Source: Pseudomonadota bacterium (lineage in GTDB: Bacteria > Pseudomonadota > Gammaproteobacteria > Burkholderiales > SHXO01). Taken from it: a stretch of 20,206 nt of DNA. Positions 1-10,140 of the stretch are shown here, piece by piece. How positions within the stretch are numbered: position 1 is the first letter of the stretch; the number at the start of each line of letters is the position of its first letter. The notes below the pieces were generated by a model. The model searched no databases. It saw only the letters and a program-made list of their open reading frames with translations, and had not been told where the DNA came from. Position numbers and translations under genes: made by a program. Where the stretch lies: NCBI GenBank assembly GCA_023430065.1, contig JAEZCG010000113.1, positions 1-20,206 of the forward strand. The letters run 5' to 3'.

Positions 1-2
1 AC

Positions 3-1265
3 TCAGATCTTGAAGCCCGCGTCGAGCTTCTTCGCCACCGGCACGTTCTTCAGCCGTGCATAGTCCGGCATGCCGTTGCGAAACGGTGGGTAGTCCTCGC
101 CCTGGATCAGCGGCAGGAGATAGCGCCGACATTTGTCGGTGATGTGGAACCCGTCACCGCTGATGTAGTCACGCGGCATCTTCTTCTCCACGTTCGCGAC
201 GTCTTTCAACTCGGCCACGCCGATGCTCCAGCGGTAGGGTTTGTCCGACTTGCGCACGATGGCGGGCATGACCGCGTTGCGCCCCTTCAGTGCCAGCTCC
301 ACCGCGGCCTTGCCGACTGCATAGGCCTGTGCCACGTCCGTCCTCGAGGCGATGTGACGCGCCGAGCGCTGCAGATAGTCGGCCACCGCCCAGTGGTACT
401 TGAGCTTGAGCTGCGCCTTGACGAGGTCGGCAAGTACCGGCGCCACGCCGCCAAGCTGGGCATGACCGAAGGCGTCACGCAGTCCGGTCTCGGATACGAA
501 CCGGCCCTGGGCATCCTGCAGGCCCTCGGAGACACCGATCACGCAGTAGCCGTGCCGCTTCACCGCATCGTCCACCTTGGCCAGGAACTTCGCCTGGTCG
601 AAGGCGATCTCGGGAAACAGCAGCACGTGCGGCGCCTCGCCCTCGCTTTCCGACGCCAGTCCGCACGCCGCCGTGGTCCACCCCGCATGCCGGCCCATGA
701 CCTCCAGGATGAACACGCGCGTCGAGGTGCGCGCCATCGAGGCGACGTCGTAGCCCGCTTCGCGGATGCTCGTGGCGCAGTACTTCGCCACCGAGCCGAA
801 GCCGGGCGAGCAGTCGGTGACCGGAAGATCGTTGTCCATCGTCTTGGGCACGTGCACGCAGACGATGGGATAGCCCATTTGTGCCGAGAGCTGCGACACC
901 TTGAGGCAGGTGTCGGCGGAGTCACCGCCACCGTTGTAGAAGAAATAGCCGATGTCGTGCGCCTGGAACACTTCGATCAGCCGCTCGTACTGGGCGCGGC
1001 TCTCCTCGAACTTCCTGAGCTTGTAACGCGCCGAACCGAATGCGCCCCCCGGCGTGTGGCGCAATGCCGCGATCGCGCGCGCAGACTCCTTGCCGGTGTC
1101 GATGAGCTCTTCGGTCAGCGCGCCGATGATGCCGTCGCGCCCGGCGTACAGCCTGCCGATGCGATCGCGATGCAGGCGTGCGGTCTCGATGACGCCGCAT
1201 GCACTGGCATTGATGACGGCCGTGACGCCGCCGGACTGTGCGTAGAACGCATTCTTCTTGGCCAT
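3..1265 (-). CDS. pfp: Pyrophosphate-dependent 6-phosphofructokinase
   Basis: This cytosolic glycolytic enzyme interconverts fructose 6-phosphate and fructose 1,6-bisphosphate; the residues seen favour PPi over ATP as phosphoryl donor. The 420-residue product has an N-terminal SGGVTAVINA phosphate loop (residues 11-20), GGGDS at 112-116, PKTMDNDLP at 140-148 and MGRHAGW at 190-196. In ATP-PFKs the second motif is GGDGS and the third PGTIDND. The Asp before the Ser and the Lys in PKT are the established PPi-specific substitutions, both present here. The first Asp of the usual GGDD is Gly. The start has a good GGAGG four bases upstream. It is the last gene of the minus-strand run, 53 nt after adk, with a hairpin in between. 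The gene is complete, with its stop at the window edge. Family assignment is secure; donor specificity is inferred from motifs. Confidence 0.93.
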   Translation of the reverse strand: MAKKNAFYAQSGGVTAVINASACGVIETARLHRDRIGRLYAGRDGIIGALTEELIDTGKESARAIAALRHTPGGAFGSARYKLRKFEESRAQYERLIEVFQAHDIGYFFYNGGGDSADTCLKVSQLSAQMGYPIVCVHVPKTMDNDLPVTDCSPGFGSVAKYCATSIREAGYDVASMARTSTRVFILEVMGRHAGWTTAACGLASESEGEAPHVLLFPEIAFDQAKFLAKVDDAVKRHGYCVIGVSEGLQDAQGRFVSETGLRDAFGHAQLGGVAPVLADLVKAQLKLKYHWAVADYLQRSARHIASRTDVAQAYAVGKAAVELALKGRNAVMPAIVRKSDKPYRWSIGVAELKDVANVEKKMPRDYISGDGFHITDKCRRYLLPLIQGEDYPPFRNGMPDYARLKNVPVAKKLDAGFKI

Positions 1266-1286
1266 CGTGCCTCCGGTGAAGAGGCG

Positions 1287-1311
1287 GGCGCACCGGATGG
1301 TCCGATGCGCC
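1287..1311 (-). other. Intercistronic hairpin between adk and pfp
   Basis: Arms 1287-1297 and 1301-1311 pair over 11 positions around a 3-nt loop; ten are Watson-Crick and one (1293/1305) is a G-U wobble only in the minus-strand RNA. No U-tract follows on the minus strand, so it is not a textbook terminator. It could be a weak terminator, an attenuator or an mRNA-stabilising stem between adk and pfp. Confidence 0.5.
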
Positions 1312-1318
1312 GCCGCGA

Positions 1319-2838
<1,520 letters not shown>

Positions 2839-2845
2839 GCCGAAC

Positions 2846-3043
2846 TCAGCGCTTTGCGCGCCAGGCCTCGATCTCCTCAGGGGTGAGTCGCCTCGCCTCG
2901 TCCTCGAGCATCACCGGAATGTCGTCCTTGATGGGGTAGGCGAGGCCGGCCTGCACCGAGATCAGTTCCTGGTTGGCCTTGTCGTAGATCAGGGCGCCCT
3001 TGGTGACGGGGCACACGAGTATGTCAAGGAGCTTGGCGTCCAT
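2846..3043 (-). CDS. Trm112/YcaR-family small protein
   Basis: This is a 65-residue protein of the Trm112-like (UPF0434, E. coli YcaR) family. The N-terminus [18 protein letters not shown] and the later [12 protein letters not shown] segment (35-45) are diagnostic. Only one cysteine (Cys11) remains, so a zinc ribbon of the eukaryotic Trm112 kind is not possible. Bacterial members are thought to be folding or partner proteins, but the function here is not established. The ATG at 3043 is chosen because the longer reading frame adds 28 low-complexity residues inside lpxK that the family lacks. Its first 20 nt overlap the end of lpxK, and kdsB starts 7 nt after its stop, so the three are probably translationally coupled. 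The lpxK-ycaR-kdsB order is widely conserved. Confidence 0.93.
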   Translation of the reverse strand: MDAKLLDILVCPVTKGALIYDKANQELISVQAGLAYPIKDDIPVMLEDEARRLTPEEIEAWRAKR

Positions 3044-4028
3044 GGCGGGCCTCGATGCGATCCAGGATGTGTTGGCCGAGCGCGTCGTCGACCTCTGCGT
3101 CGACCGGCAGATACCAGTAGTTCTCACGGGCGAAGGACTGGCATTTTACTGCATCCTTCTCCGTCATCACGACCGGCTCGTCGCCGAACGGGGCGAGGTC
3201 GTCCGCGACGAACGCATGATGATCGGGAAAGGGCTGCGGGCGGATGCGCAGGCCCAGTCCACGAAGATGGGCGAAGAAGCGTTCCGGATAGCCGATCCCG
3301 GCGACGGCGAAGACGGTGTGCTGCACGAAGGCATCCGGCGCAGCGTGCAGCGCCGGGTCGCGCAGATTGACCAGCCGGCTGCCGGCAAGGCGCATCGGAA
3401 AGTGCACCGGCCCCGGTGTGTGCATGTGCCCGCCGCCGTTGACCACCACCGCGTCCACCCGCCGCAAGCGCGATCGCGGTTCGCGTAAGGGGCCGGCCGG
3501 CAGAAGCATACCGTTGCCGAAGCCGCGCTCGCCGTCGACTACTGCGATCTCCACGTCACGCGCGAGCGCGTAGTGCTGGAGGCCGTCGTCGCTCAGCAGC
3601 ACGTCGACCTCCGGATGCGCCGCGAGCAGGGCGCGGGCCGCCTGCACACGGCGTCGCCCGATCCACACGGGACATCCGGCGCGCGCGGCGAGCAGCACGG
3701 GCTCATCGCCGGCCGTTCTCACGTCCGATGCCGGCGTGACCGGCTGCACACCGCCGCGGCTGCCGTATCCCCGGCTCACGATGCCGGGATGCATCCCATG
3801 GTGACGCAGCCACTGCGTCAGCCACAGCACGAGCGGCGTCTTGCCGGTCCCGCCGACGCTGATGTTGCCTACCACGATCACGGGCACCGGCACACGTTCG
3901 CTGGACACCCAACCGGCATGAAAGGCGCGTCGACGGACTGCGGCGAGCACGCCGAACAGCAGGCTGAGGGGAATCAGGATCAGGTGTGCAGGGCGGATCC
4001 GATACCAGAAGTGCTCGATGACGCGCAT
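3024..4028 (-). CDS. lpxK: Tetraacyldisaccharide 4'-kinase (lipid A 4'-kinase)
   Basis: LpxK transfers the ATP gamma-phosphate to the 4' position of the lipid A disaccharide, giving lipid IVA at the inner face of the inner membrane. The 334-residue product has an N-terminal hydrophobic helix (about residues 14-31, [18 protein letters not shown]) for membrane attachment. An unusual extended Walker [13 protein letters not shown], follows at 54-65, then SRGYGS (85-90) and DDGLQH (147-152). Length matches the family. The ATG at 4028 gives the typical [10 protein letters not shown] start. Upstream, 68 nt separate it from tamB, with a small stem (4058-4062 with 4072-4076). msbA, often next to lpxK in gammaproteobacteria, is absent. 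The 3' end overlaps the Trm112-like gene by 20 nt. Confidence 0.97.
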   Translation of the reverse strand: MRVIEHFWYRIRPAHLILIPLSLLFGVLAAVRRRAFHAGWVSSERVPVPVIVVGNISVGGTGKTPLVLWLTQWLRHHGMHPGIVSRGYGSRGGVQPVTPASDVRTAGDEPVLLAARAGCPVWIGRRRVQAARALLAAHPEVDVLLSDDGLQHYALARDVEIAVVDGERGFGNGMLLPAGPLREPRSRLRRVDAVVVNGGGHMHTPGPVHFPMRLAGSRLVNLRDPALHAAPDAFVQHTVFAVAGIGYPERFFAHLRGLGLRIRPQPFPDHHAFVADDLAPFGDEPVVMTEKDAVKCQSFARENYWYLPVDAEVDDALGQHILDRIEARHGRQAP

Positions 4029-4096
4029 GACGGGCGAACAAGTGGCGGGGCAGTGTACCCCACGCGAGGCATGGGGCAGATCACCAGGACCCCGCG

Positions 4097-7000
4097 TCAG
4101 TCGAAGGACAGGCTGTAGAACAGGTCGACCGCGTCGGTCTCGCCGCTCTCCAGGCGCAGGGACCAGTCGCGCGCGAGCTGGTAGTTCACGCGCACTACGT
4201 TCTGGGCGGTGGACAGTCGCTGCTCGAGCACCACGTAGATGCGCCTGCCGATGCGCTTTCCGATCTGGACGATGCCGCCCTCGCTGGCGGGATCGGTGCC
4301 CGGAAGGACGACGATCTCGTCCAGGCCGACTGCCTTGGCCAGCTGCGATTGGAAATTACCCGTCCCGAGGGTGGCCGCCATGGCAGCGGCATAGCGCTGC
4401 AGCGTCTCGGTGTCGGACTGGCTGCCCGCCTCGATGCGTCGACCGAGGGTGAGCCAGGCGAGCTTCTCCATGTCCGGCACGTCCGGGATCGAGACCAGCC
4501 GGACCTCAGGTCTGCGTACCGTGCCGGTCACGCGCACCCCCGCCTGCACCTGCTGGTTCTTGCGCAGCGCGAGAATGTCCAGTGCCGGATTGTCGGGCGC
4601 GCCGGCGAACAGCAGCGTGCCGTCCTCGATGTCCAGGCTACGTCCGTACGCCTCGTAGGTGCCCCGTTCCACTCGGATCTCGCCGTCCGCGCGCAGCGGC
4701 GCATCGGGCTCGTTGTGCAGGTGCAGCCGGCCGGCGAGACGCGCCTGCAGACCCCGGCCGGACACGGAGAAGTCCTTGCCCAGGTCGACGTTCAGGTCGA
4801 TTTGCGAGCGCAACAGGCGGCCGGCAACCGTCTGGGTCTTCTCTTCCCCGATCACGACCACGTCCTCGCCCAGGGTGGCGCCGCCCGACTCGCGCAATTC
4901 GACGCGCCCCTTGTCGGCGCGCACCCGGCCGGTGAGTGCGATGCGACCTTCCGCGACGTTGACGCTGCCTTCCCCGGAACCGACCAGCAGCACGTCCGGC
5001 ATCTGGACCGCCGCGACCCGGTCCGCCTTCCACGTCAGGGCGAGGCGTCGATCCCCGAGGCGGTATTCGCCGCTGGCGAGGAACTCCCCGTCACCGGCGC
5101 GCATGCGCATGCGCTGCAGGCGTACCACGCCCGGCGTGAAATCGGCCTGCAGGCTGCCGTCCCGCAGGAAGACACCTGCCGCGACCTGCTCGACCTGGAT
5201 CGACTCCGCGGTCAGACTGCCGCGCAGGTCGGGTGCGCCGAACGTTCCGCGCGCTGCCACGCGCAGATGCGCGCGGCCGTCGACGGCGACGTCGCGAGTG
5301 AACGCGGCGACGAGGCCGCGCACGCTGTTCAGCTGCCCCACGAGATCGAGCCGTACCGGTGCGTTTCCGGATACTCCCCAAGCGTTGCCGCGGCGGGACA
5401 GGACGGTCTCGCCGGTTGCGGACAAGGTGCCCGCAGCGTGGGAGGTGAAGGCCGCGCGACCGGAGAGCCGGCTGCGCGCGATGTCGAGTTGCAGCGAGAG
5501 TTGCTGCACGCCTAACGCGAGCGGCTCGTCGTCGGTGGGCGCAACCAGATCGCCGGACTCGCGAAAGATCTCGATGCGACCGTCCATCCGTTCGGCGGCG
5601 TCGATACGCCAGCGCCCGCCCAGCACGATGTCATTGTCCCAATCGAGCTCGATACCGGACAGGGCGAGCAGCTTGCGCATCGGCAGGCCGGTGAGCGTGC
5701 CGCCGCTGCGGATCTGCTGCGGCGTGTAGACGGTATCCTGCAGGGTGACGCGCCCGCCGCCCCAGGTCACCTGCGCCGCGCCGAGTGCCACCGAGGCAGC
5801 GGACACCGATAAACCGGCAGGCTGTTCCAGCCGGAACGGCTCGACGCCACGGTTGTCGAGGGACTCGATGCGCCCGATCCACCGCTTCCACTCGGCATCG
5901 AGTCCGCCACGCGCGCTGGCGTGCACGTCGAGCGCGCCGCGCCGGGTGCGCAGGGTGATGGTATGGGCACTGCGCTGGCCGTCGGCCGCGAGCTGGATCG
6001 CGTCCACGGGATTGCCCGCGGCGGACAGGCCGCTTCCGCGCACGTTCACGTGCAGGCGCGGGTCGGGCGACGCATCGATGTTTGCCTCGGCCCGCAACGT
6101 GTCGGCGCCGTGACCGCCTGGAAGCCGCAGGTTGCGCACGCCGAGCGCCACGTCGAGCGCCGGACGGGTGGGTGTGCCGCCGATCGTTCCGCGGGCCTGC
6201 GCCGTACCGCCGAACGCCTCCCCCAGTGCCGCCAGAGCCGGGGCCTCGAGCGAGAAGCGCAACGTGTCGCCCGTCGTGCCATACGCGCCGTGTAGTGCGA
6301 GGGTGTTGCGTCCGAGGGTGAGCCGGGCGTCCACGTCGTGGGCGCGCCCCGATGAGAGCACGAGCTGGCCGGCGCCGGCGAGGCGATAGCCGCGCCAGAG
6401 GCTGTCGCGAAGGGTGTAGCGCGTGCGCGCCTCCCATCGTGGCTGCAGCCTGCCATCGATCTGCGCGCTGCCGTTCACGCGCGCCGCCGGAAAGGCGCCG
6501 AAGTCGGCGGGATTCAGCCGATCGAGACGCGCCGAAACCGAGTACGCCCGAGCGCCCTGCAGGTCGAGCGTGCCGCGCGCCTGCACCCTTCCATCGCGTG
6601 CGCGCAGCAGCGCATCGTGGACAGTGAGCAGATCGTCCTCGATGCTTGCGCGTGCCTCGAGCCGTAGCGCACGCTCCGTCAGATCCAGTTCGAACTCGTC
6701 GCGCGCACCGCGCCGCGAGAGCGCGATCGCGCCGCGCAACTCGGTTGCGCGAAGAGCGGTGTGCACGCCGCGCAGATCGAGTCCCTCCACCTGCAGCTGC
6801 GCGTCGATGCCGTCCCGCGTCAGTGTGGCCTCGCCACGTACGCTGCCGCCGCCATGCAGGCTGGCGCGCACATCGCCCAGCCGCAGCAGCGCGCCGTCGA
6901 GGTCCAGCGACGACGCAAGGGCGTCGAGGGGCAACCGTGCGGCGTCGAGCGGTCCCGGCTGCCTGTTGCTCAGGTTCAGGGTGCCGCGTAGAGGCGATCC

Positions 7001-7840
7001 GCCGAGCACGACCTGCGCGTCGAGCTGCGTGGAAGGCAATTGCGGAAACCAGGGCGCGAGGTCCAGCCCGCTCACCTGCATGGCGGCGCGCGCCACCGGT
7101 GCATCGCTGAACGGCGCGAGCTGCGCCTGTGCCGGAATGCGCAGGTCACGCAGCGTCACCTCCCCCTGCAGTTGCACGCTCTCGAGCGTGCCGTCCACGG
7201 TGAGTTGCGCATGGATCGGCCAGTCGGGCATCGCCGCCCCGTTCCAAGCGAGCGTCCCGTCGAGCGCGAACGGCTGTTCGCTTTGCACCGTCAGTGCGCC
7301 CTTGCCGCTCCCCCATGGCGACACGACATGGCGCAGCTGCAGCGTGTGCGCCGTCGTCGAACCCGCATAGGAAAGCGCAATGCCGCTCAGTTCCACCGGT
7401 GTGGCGCCATTGTCGACCTGCAGCCGGGCGATGCGCAGTTCGTCCACGCGCACCGGGAGCGGAAGTCGAAGATGGGCCGGCAGCGACGCCGGGGTGTCAT
7501 CCGGCAGCGTGTCGATGGCGAGTTGATCGATCGCCAGCCGGTCGACCTGCACGCGGCGCGCCGCCAGCAAGGCAGCCGGCGACCAGTCCAGCTCGACTTC
7601 GCGTGCACGCATGCGCGTCGGGCCCGAGACGTACTCGAGGGTCTCGATGCGGATCGGACGGTCGAGGGCACCGTGCAGTCCGTCGACCGTGAGGGTGCCG
7701 GGCAGGCGCGCACCCAGTTGCGCCACGGCCCAGCGCAGCACCGTCTCGCTGCGGCTCGCCCAGTAGGCGGCCAGCACGGCTGCGATCGTCAGAACCGCAA
7801 GCGCCGCAGCTGCGACCGCGAGCCCGCGACGCAACTTCAT
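4097..7840 (-). CDS. tamB: TamB, inner-membrane-anchored translocation/lipid-transfer protein
   Basis: TamB is the large AsmA-like (DUF490) periplasm-spanning protein that works with TamA. The family bridges inner and outer membranes and is implicated in outer-membrane protein insertion and phospholipid transport. The product has 1247 residues, near the E. coli length of 1259. An N-terminal signal anchor occupies about residues 8-27 (AVAAAALAVLTIAAVLAAYW). A long beta-rich repetitive middle follows, and the conserved C-terminal domain contains LGRRIEAG and IGKRIGRRIYVVLEQ and ends YSLSFD. The ATG at 7840 overlaps the tamA TGA (ATGA) and has no separate Shine-Dalgarno, suggesting translational coupling. 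The reading frame is open for a further 62 codons upstream, but that part is Arg-rich, lies inside tamA and would bury the anchor. The assignment is strong. Confidence 0.96.
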   Translation of the reverse strand: MKLRRGLAVAAAALAVLTIAAVLAAYWASRSETVLRWAVAQLGARLPGTLTVDGLHGALDRPIRIETLEYVSGPTRMRAREVELDWSPAALLAARRVQVDRLAIDQLAIDTLPDDTPASLPAHLRLPLPVRVDELRIARLQVDNGATPVELSGIALSYAGSTTAHTLQLRHVVSPWGSGKGALTVQSEQPFALDGTLAWNGAAMPDWPIHAQLTVDGTLESVQLQGEVTLRDLRIPAQAQLAPFSDAPVARAAMQVSGLDLAPWFPQLPSTQLDAQVVLGGSPLRGTLNLSNRQPGPLDAARLPLDALASSLDLDGALLRLGDVRASLHGGGSVRGEATLTRDGIDAQLQVEGLDLRGVHTALRATELRGAIALSRRGARDEFELDLTERALRLEARASIEDDLLTVHDALLRARDGRVQARGTLDLQGARAYSVSARLDRLNPADFGAFPAARVNGSAQIDGRLQPRWEARTRYTLRDSLWRGYRLAGAGQLVLSSGRAHDVDARLTLGRNTLALHGAYGTTGDTLRFSLEAPALAALGEAFGGTAQARGTIGGTPTRPALDVALGVRNLRLPGGHGADTLRAEANIDASPDPRLHVNVRGSGLSAAGNPVDAIQLAADGQRSAHTITLRTRRGALDVHASARGGLDAEWKRWIGRIESLDNRGVEPFRLEQPAGLSVSAASVALGAAQVTWGGGRVTLQDTVYTPQQIRSGGTLTGLPMRKLLALSGIELDWDNDIVLGGRWRIDAAERMDGRIEIFRESGDLVAPTDDEPLALGVQQLSLQLDIARSRLSGRAAFTSHAAGTLSATGETVLSRRGNAWGVSGNAPVRLDLVGQLNSVRGLVAAFTRDVAVDGRAHLRVAARGTFGAPDLRGSLTAESIQVEQVAAGVFLRDGSLQADFTPGVVRLQRMRMRAGDGEFLASGEYRLGDRRLALTWKADRVAAVQMPDVLLVGSGEGSVNVAEGRIALTGRVRADKGRVELRESGGATLGEDVVVIGEEKTQTVAGRLLRSQIDLNVDLGKDFSVSGRGLQARLAGRLHLHNEPDAPLRADGEIRVERGTYEAYGRSLDIEDGTLLFAGAPDNPALDILALRKNQQVQAGVRVTGTVRRPEVRLVSIPDVPDMEKLAWLTLGRRIEAGSQSDTETLQRYAAAMAATLGTGNFQSQLAKAVGLDEIVVLPGTDPASEGGIVQIGKRIGRRIYVVLEQRLSTAQNVVRVNYQLARDWSLRLESGETDAVDLFYSLSFD

Positions 7841-9636
7841 CGCAGCACGACACCGAAGCTGAAGTGCACCCGCCACTCGTCGTTGGCCTCGCCGTGCGCG
7901 AGGTCCAGGCTGAGATTGCCCAGTGGACTGCGCCAGCGCACACCCGCGCCGTAGCCGTAGACCGGTTCGAAGCGCGACAGGTCGTCCCAGGCGTTGCCGC
8001 CGTCGACGAACACGCCCACGCCCCATTGGCGCGTGAGCCAGCGCATCAGCTCGACGCTGCCTACCAGCAGATAGCGGCCGCCGACGATCGCATTCGCCTC
8101 CGTCACGCCCAGGCTCTCGTACGCATAGCCGCGGATGCTGGTATCGCCGCCGGTGCGGAATACGTATGCGGACGGGATGTTGTCCCGGCTCTCGGCCAGC
8201 ACCGCACCGGCTTCACCGCGCAGGGCCAGTGTCCACCATCGGTTGAAGGGGTGCAGGTAGTTTGCGCGCGTATGCAGGCGGCCGAAGGTGCGGGTGGTGA
8301 TCGGACTCTTGACTGCACCGCCCGCCTGGAACTGGAACGACCAGCCGCGACGGGGATTGAGCGGATCGTCCAATGCGTTCCACAGCCAGCGCTGGTTGAG
8401 GAAGAGGGCACTGCGGTTGTCCTCCGGCCCGTCGTCGAGCTGACTGTGCTCCGAAAGAAACTGCAGGCTCAGCGCGGATTCGTACGCCTCGGTCAGATAC
8501 TGGCGCGCACCGGTCACGCTCCAGTTGAAGATCTCCTGCCCCTGAATGTCCTCGGCGCGCAGCTCGCTTTCCACTGCGTAGTTGATGCCGCTGGGCCGGC
8601 GCGGAAACACGATGCCGCCGTTGAGCTCCTGCACGTAGCGGTCTACCGCCAGGCCGGTATGCAGTCGCCATGCGCGATCGAACAGGTCGTTGTCGCGATA
8701 GCTTGCCTGCGCGCGCAGCGCGCGGTCGGTGCTGTACCCCACGCCGAGCTCGACGCGGCGGGACGGGCTCTCCGTCAGGGATACCAGGATGGGTGTGCCG
8801 GCGGGGGCGTCGCGGGTAGGCGTGGAACCGACGATTGCGCTGCCGAAATAGCCGCTGGCGAGCAGGCGCCGCTGATACTTGAGCAGTTCGTCCTCGTCGT
8901 AGTCCGCACCCACGGCGATCGGATTGAGGTTGCGCACCACCCGCTCCTCGTAGCGCTGCAATCCGGTCACCTGCGGCGGCCCCATCGTCACCGGTGGGCC
9001 GCTATCGATCTTCAGGCTCAACGTCGCGCTGTGGCGCTCCGGGTCGATGCGCGCTTCGCTGCGTGCGATCGTCGCCGTGCCGTAGCGCTTGCGCGCGATG
9101 CTGCGCAAGGTGCGGCTCTTGGCCGCATCCCACTCCGACTGCCGGAAGCGATCGCCGGGTTCCAGCCGGAACACGCGCCGCGCACGCCGCATGCGCGATT
9201 CGCTCTCGGGATCGTGCAGCAGCGCCCCGACGAAGTCGATCTGCACGTCCTGAACCAGTACGGGTTGACCGGCGGTCACCTCCAGCCGCGCCACGCGGCC
9301 TTGCGCATCGCCCCGCAGCGAGGTGCTGACCTGCACGTCGAAGTAGCCCTCGGTGGCGGCGATTTCGCGGATCTGCTTGCGGGCTCCGGCGAACAGCTGC
9401 TCGATCTGGCCCTGCGTCAGACCGCCGCGGTTCGCCCAGCGCACGATGTCCAGATTGGCCTCGAGCGCCGGGCGCAACGCATCGGGCGCGGCAAGCTCGA
9501 CCGTCAATGTCGGCGCCGGCGTTGGATCTGCGCCGGAAGCGGGACGCGGCAGGCTCGCCAGGCACAGCCAGATGACGAGCCAGGCCAGTACGGGCGCGCG
9601 GCAGGACACAGCGGACGCAGCGGGTTGCAGGGACAC
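7837..9636 (-). CDS. tamA: TamA, outer-membrane Omp85-family barrel with POTRA domains
   Basis: TamA is the outer-membrane partner of TamB, an Omp85/BamA-type 16-stranded barrel preceded by POTRA domains. From the GTG at 9636 the product has 599 residues (E. coli 577). A signal peptide lies near residues 12-36 (core VLAWLVIWLCLASL, cleavage near ASG-AD). POTRA-like segments occupy roughly 40-280, including EGYFDVQVS and LASGYFGSAIV. The barrel follows, with GGDTSIRGY at 496-504 carrying the conserved Omp85 (I/V)RG(Y/F) lid-lock motif. The C-terminus HFSFGVVLR lacks the classical terminal Phe. The start is uncertain: no ATG precedes the signal peptide in a sensible place, and the GTG at 9606 gives an equally good signal peptide; neither has a clear Shine-Dalgarno. 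It overlaps tamB by 4 nt and lies 73 nt after exbD. Confidence 0.93.
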   Translation of the reverse strand: MSLQPAASAVSCRAPVLAWLVIWLCLASLPRPASGADPTPAPTLTVELAAPDALRPALEANLDIVRWANRGGLTQGQIEQLFAGARKQIREIAATEGYFDVQVSTSLRGDAQGRVARLEVTAGQPVLVQDVQIDFVGALLHDPESESRMRRARRVFRLEPGDRFRQSEWDAAKSRTLRSIARKRYGTATIARSEARIDPERHSATLSLKIDSGPPVTMGPPQVTGLQRYEERVVRNLNPIAVGADYDEDELLKYQRRLLASGYFGSAIVGSTPTRDAPAGTPILVSLTESPSRRVELGVGYSTDRALRAQASYRDNDLFDRAWRLHTGLAVDRYVQELNGGIVFPRRPSGINYAVESELRAEDIQGQEIFNWSVTGARQYLTEAYESALSLQFLSEHSQLDDGPEDNRSALFLNQRWLWNALDDPLNPRRGWSFQFQAGGAVKSPITTRTFGRLHTRANYLHPFNRWWTLALRGEAGAVLAESRDNIPSAYVFRTGGDTSIRGYAYESLGVTEANAIVGGRYLLVGSVELMRWLTRQWGVGVFVDGGNAWDDLSRFEPVYGYGAGVRWRSPLGNLSLDLAHGEANDEWRVHFSFGVVLR

Positions 9637-9681
9637 GAGGTTCAGCCGAAGCCGGGCGGGTTCCCTATGGTAGCGTGAGCC

Positions 9682-9701
9682 CGGGCACCGGCCGGTGCCC
9701 G
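9682..9701. repeat. 20-bp perfect palindrome between exbD and tamA
   Basis: The ten bases CGGGCACCGG are followed directly by their exact reverse complement. It begins 8 nt after the exbD stop on the minus strand, in the 73-nt gap before tamA. As RNA it would form a GC-rich stem with a tight CCGG loop. No T-tract follows, so it may be a weak terminator, a processing or stability element, or a protein-binding site. Confidence 0.6.
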
Positions 9702-9709
9702 TCGCGCTG

Positions 9710-10123
9710 CTAACGATTCTGCTGGGTGGAGAAGGTGATGCGCCCGAACCCTGCCAGGCGCGCCGCTTCCATCGCGTTGACCACGTTCTGGAAGTCGGCC
9801 TTGGCATCGGCGTTGATCACGATCATCGGGTCGGGATTGTTGCCCGCCGCCCGCTTGAGTTGATCGGCCAGGGCCAGCGGATCGCCCGCGATGGGTGTGC
9901 GGTTGACCACGTATCGGCCGTCGGCGGTGATGGACACGTTGATCTGCTCCGGCCGGTCACTGGCCTGGGTCGCCTCCGCGGTCGGCAGATTGATCTGCAG
10001 TTCCGAGAATTTCGAATAGGTGGTGGTGACGACGAGGAAGATGATGGTGACGAGCAGCACGTCGATGAGCGGGACGAGATTCATCTCCGGCTCTTCGCGA
10101 TACGATCCTCGACGGAAGTTCAT
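9710..10123 (-). CDS. exbD: ExbD/TolR-family proton-channel subunit
   Basis: This is the ExbD/TolR component of a proton-motive-force motor: one inner-membrane helix and a periplasmic domain, working with ExbB. The 137-residue product has a short cytosolic N-terminus (MNFRRGSYREEPEMNLVPLI). A single transmembrane helix at about residues 16-36 contains Asp21 in the LIDVLLV motif, the conserved protonatable aspartate. The periplasmic C-terminal domain includes LQINLPTAEA and VVNAMEAARLAGFGRITF. It starts 17 nt after exbB and precedes tamA. No TonB, TolA or TonB-dependent receptor gene is nearby, so the partner that uses the energy is not identified by the window. The exbB-exbD-lpxK linkage is common in betaproteobacteria; here tamA-tamB lie between. 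Confidence 0.95.
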   Translation of the reverse strand: MNFRRGSYREEPEMNLVPLIDVLLVTIIFLVVTTTYSKFSELQINLPTAEATQASDRPEQINVSITADGRYVVNRTPIAGDPLALADQLKRAAGNNPDPMIVINADAKADFQNVVNAMEAARLAGFGRITFSTQQNR

Positions 10124-10140
10124 GCGGATGCCGGCGCGCG

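Noticed and set aside
7841..8026. N-terminal extension of tamB by 62 codons
   Set aside because: It lies within tamA, is Arg-rich and would put the signal anchor in the middle of the chain.
7864..9678. A 604-codon plus-strand frame opposite tamA
   Set aside because: It is an antisense shadow of a recognised Omp85 protein; the composition is Ala/Arg/His-rich without domain signatures.
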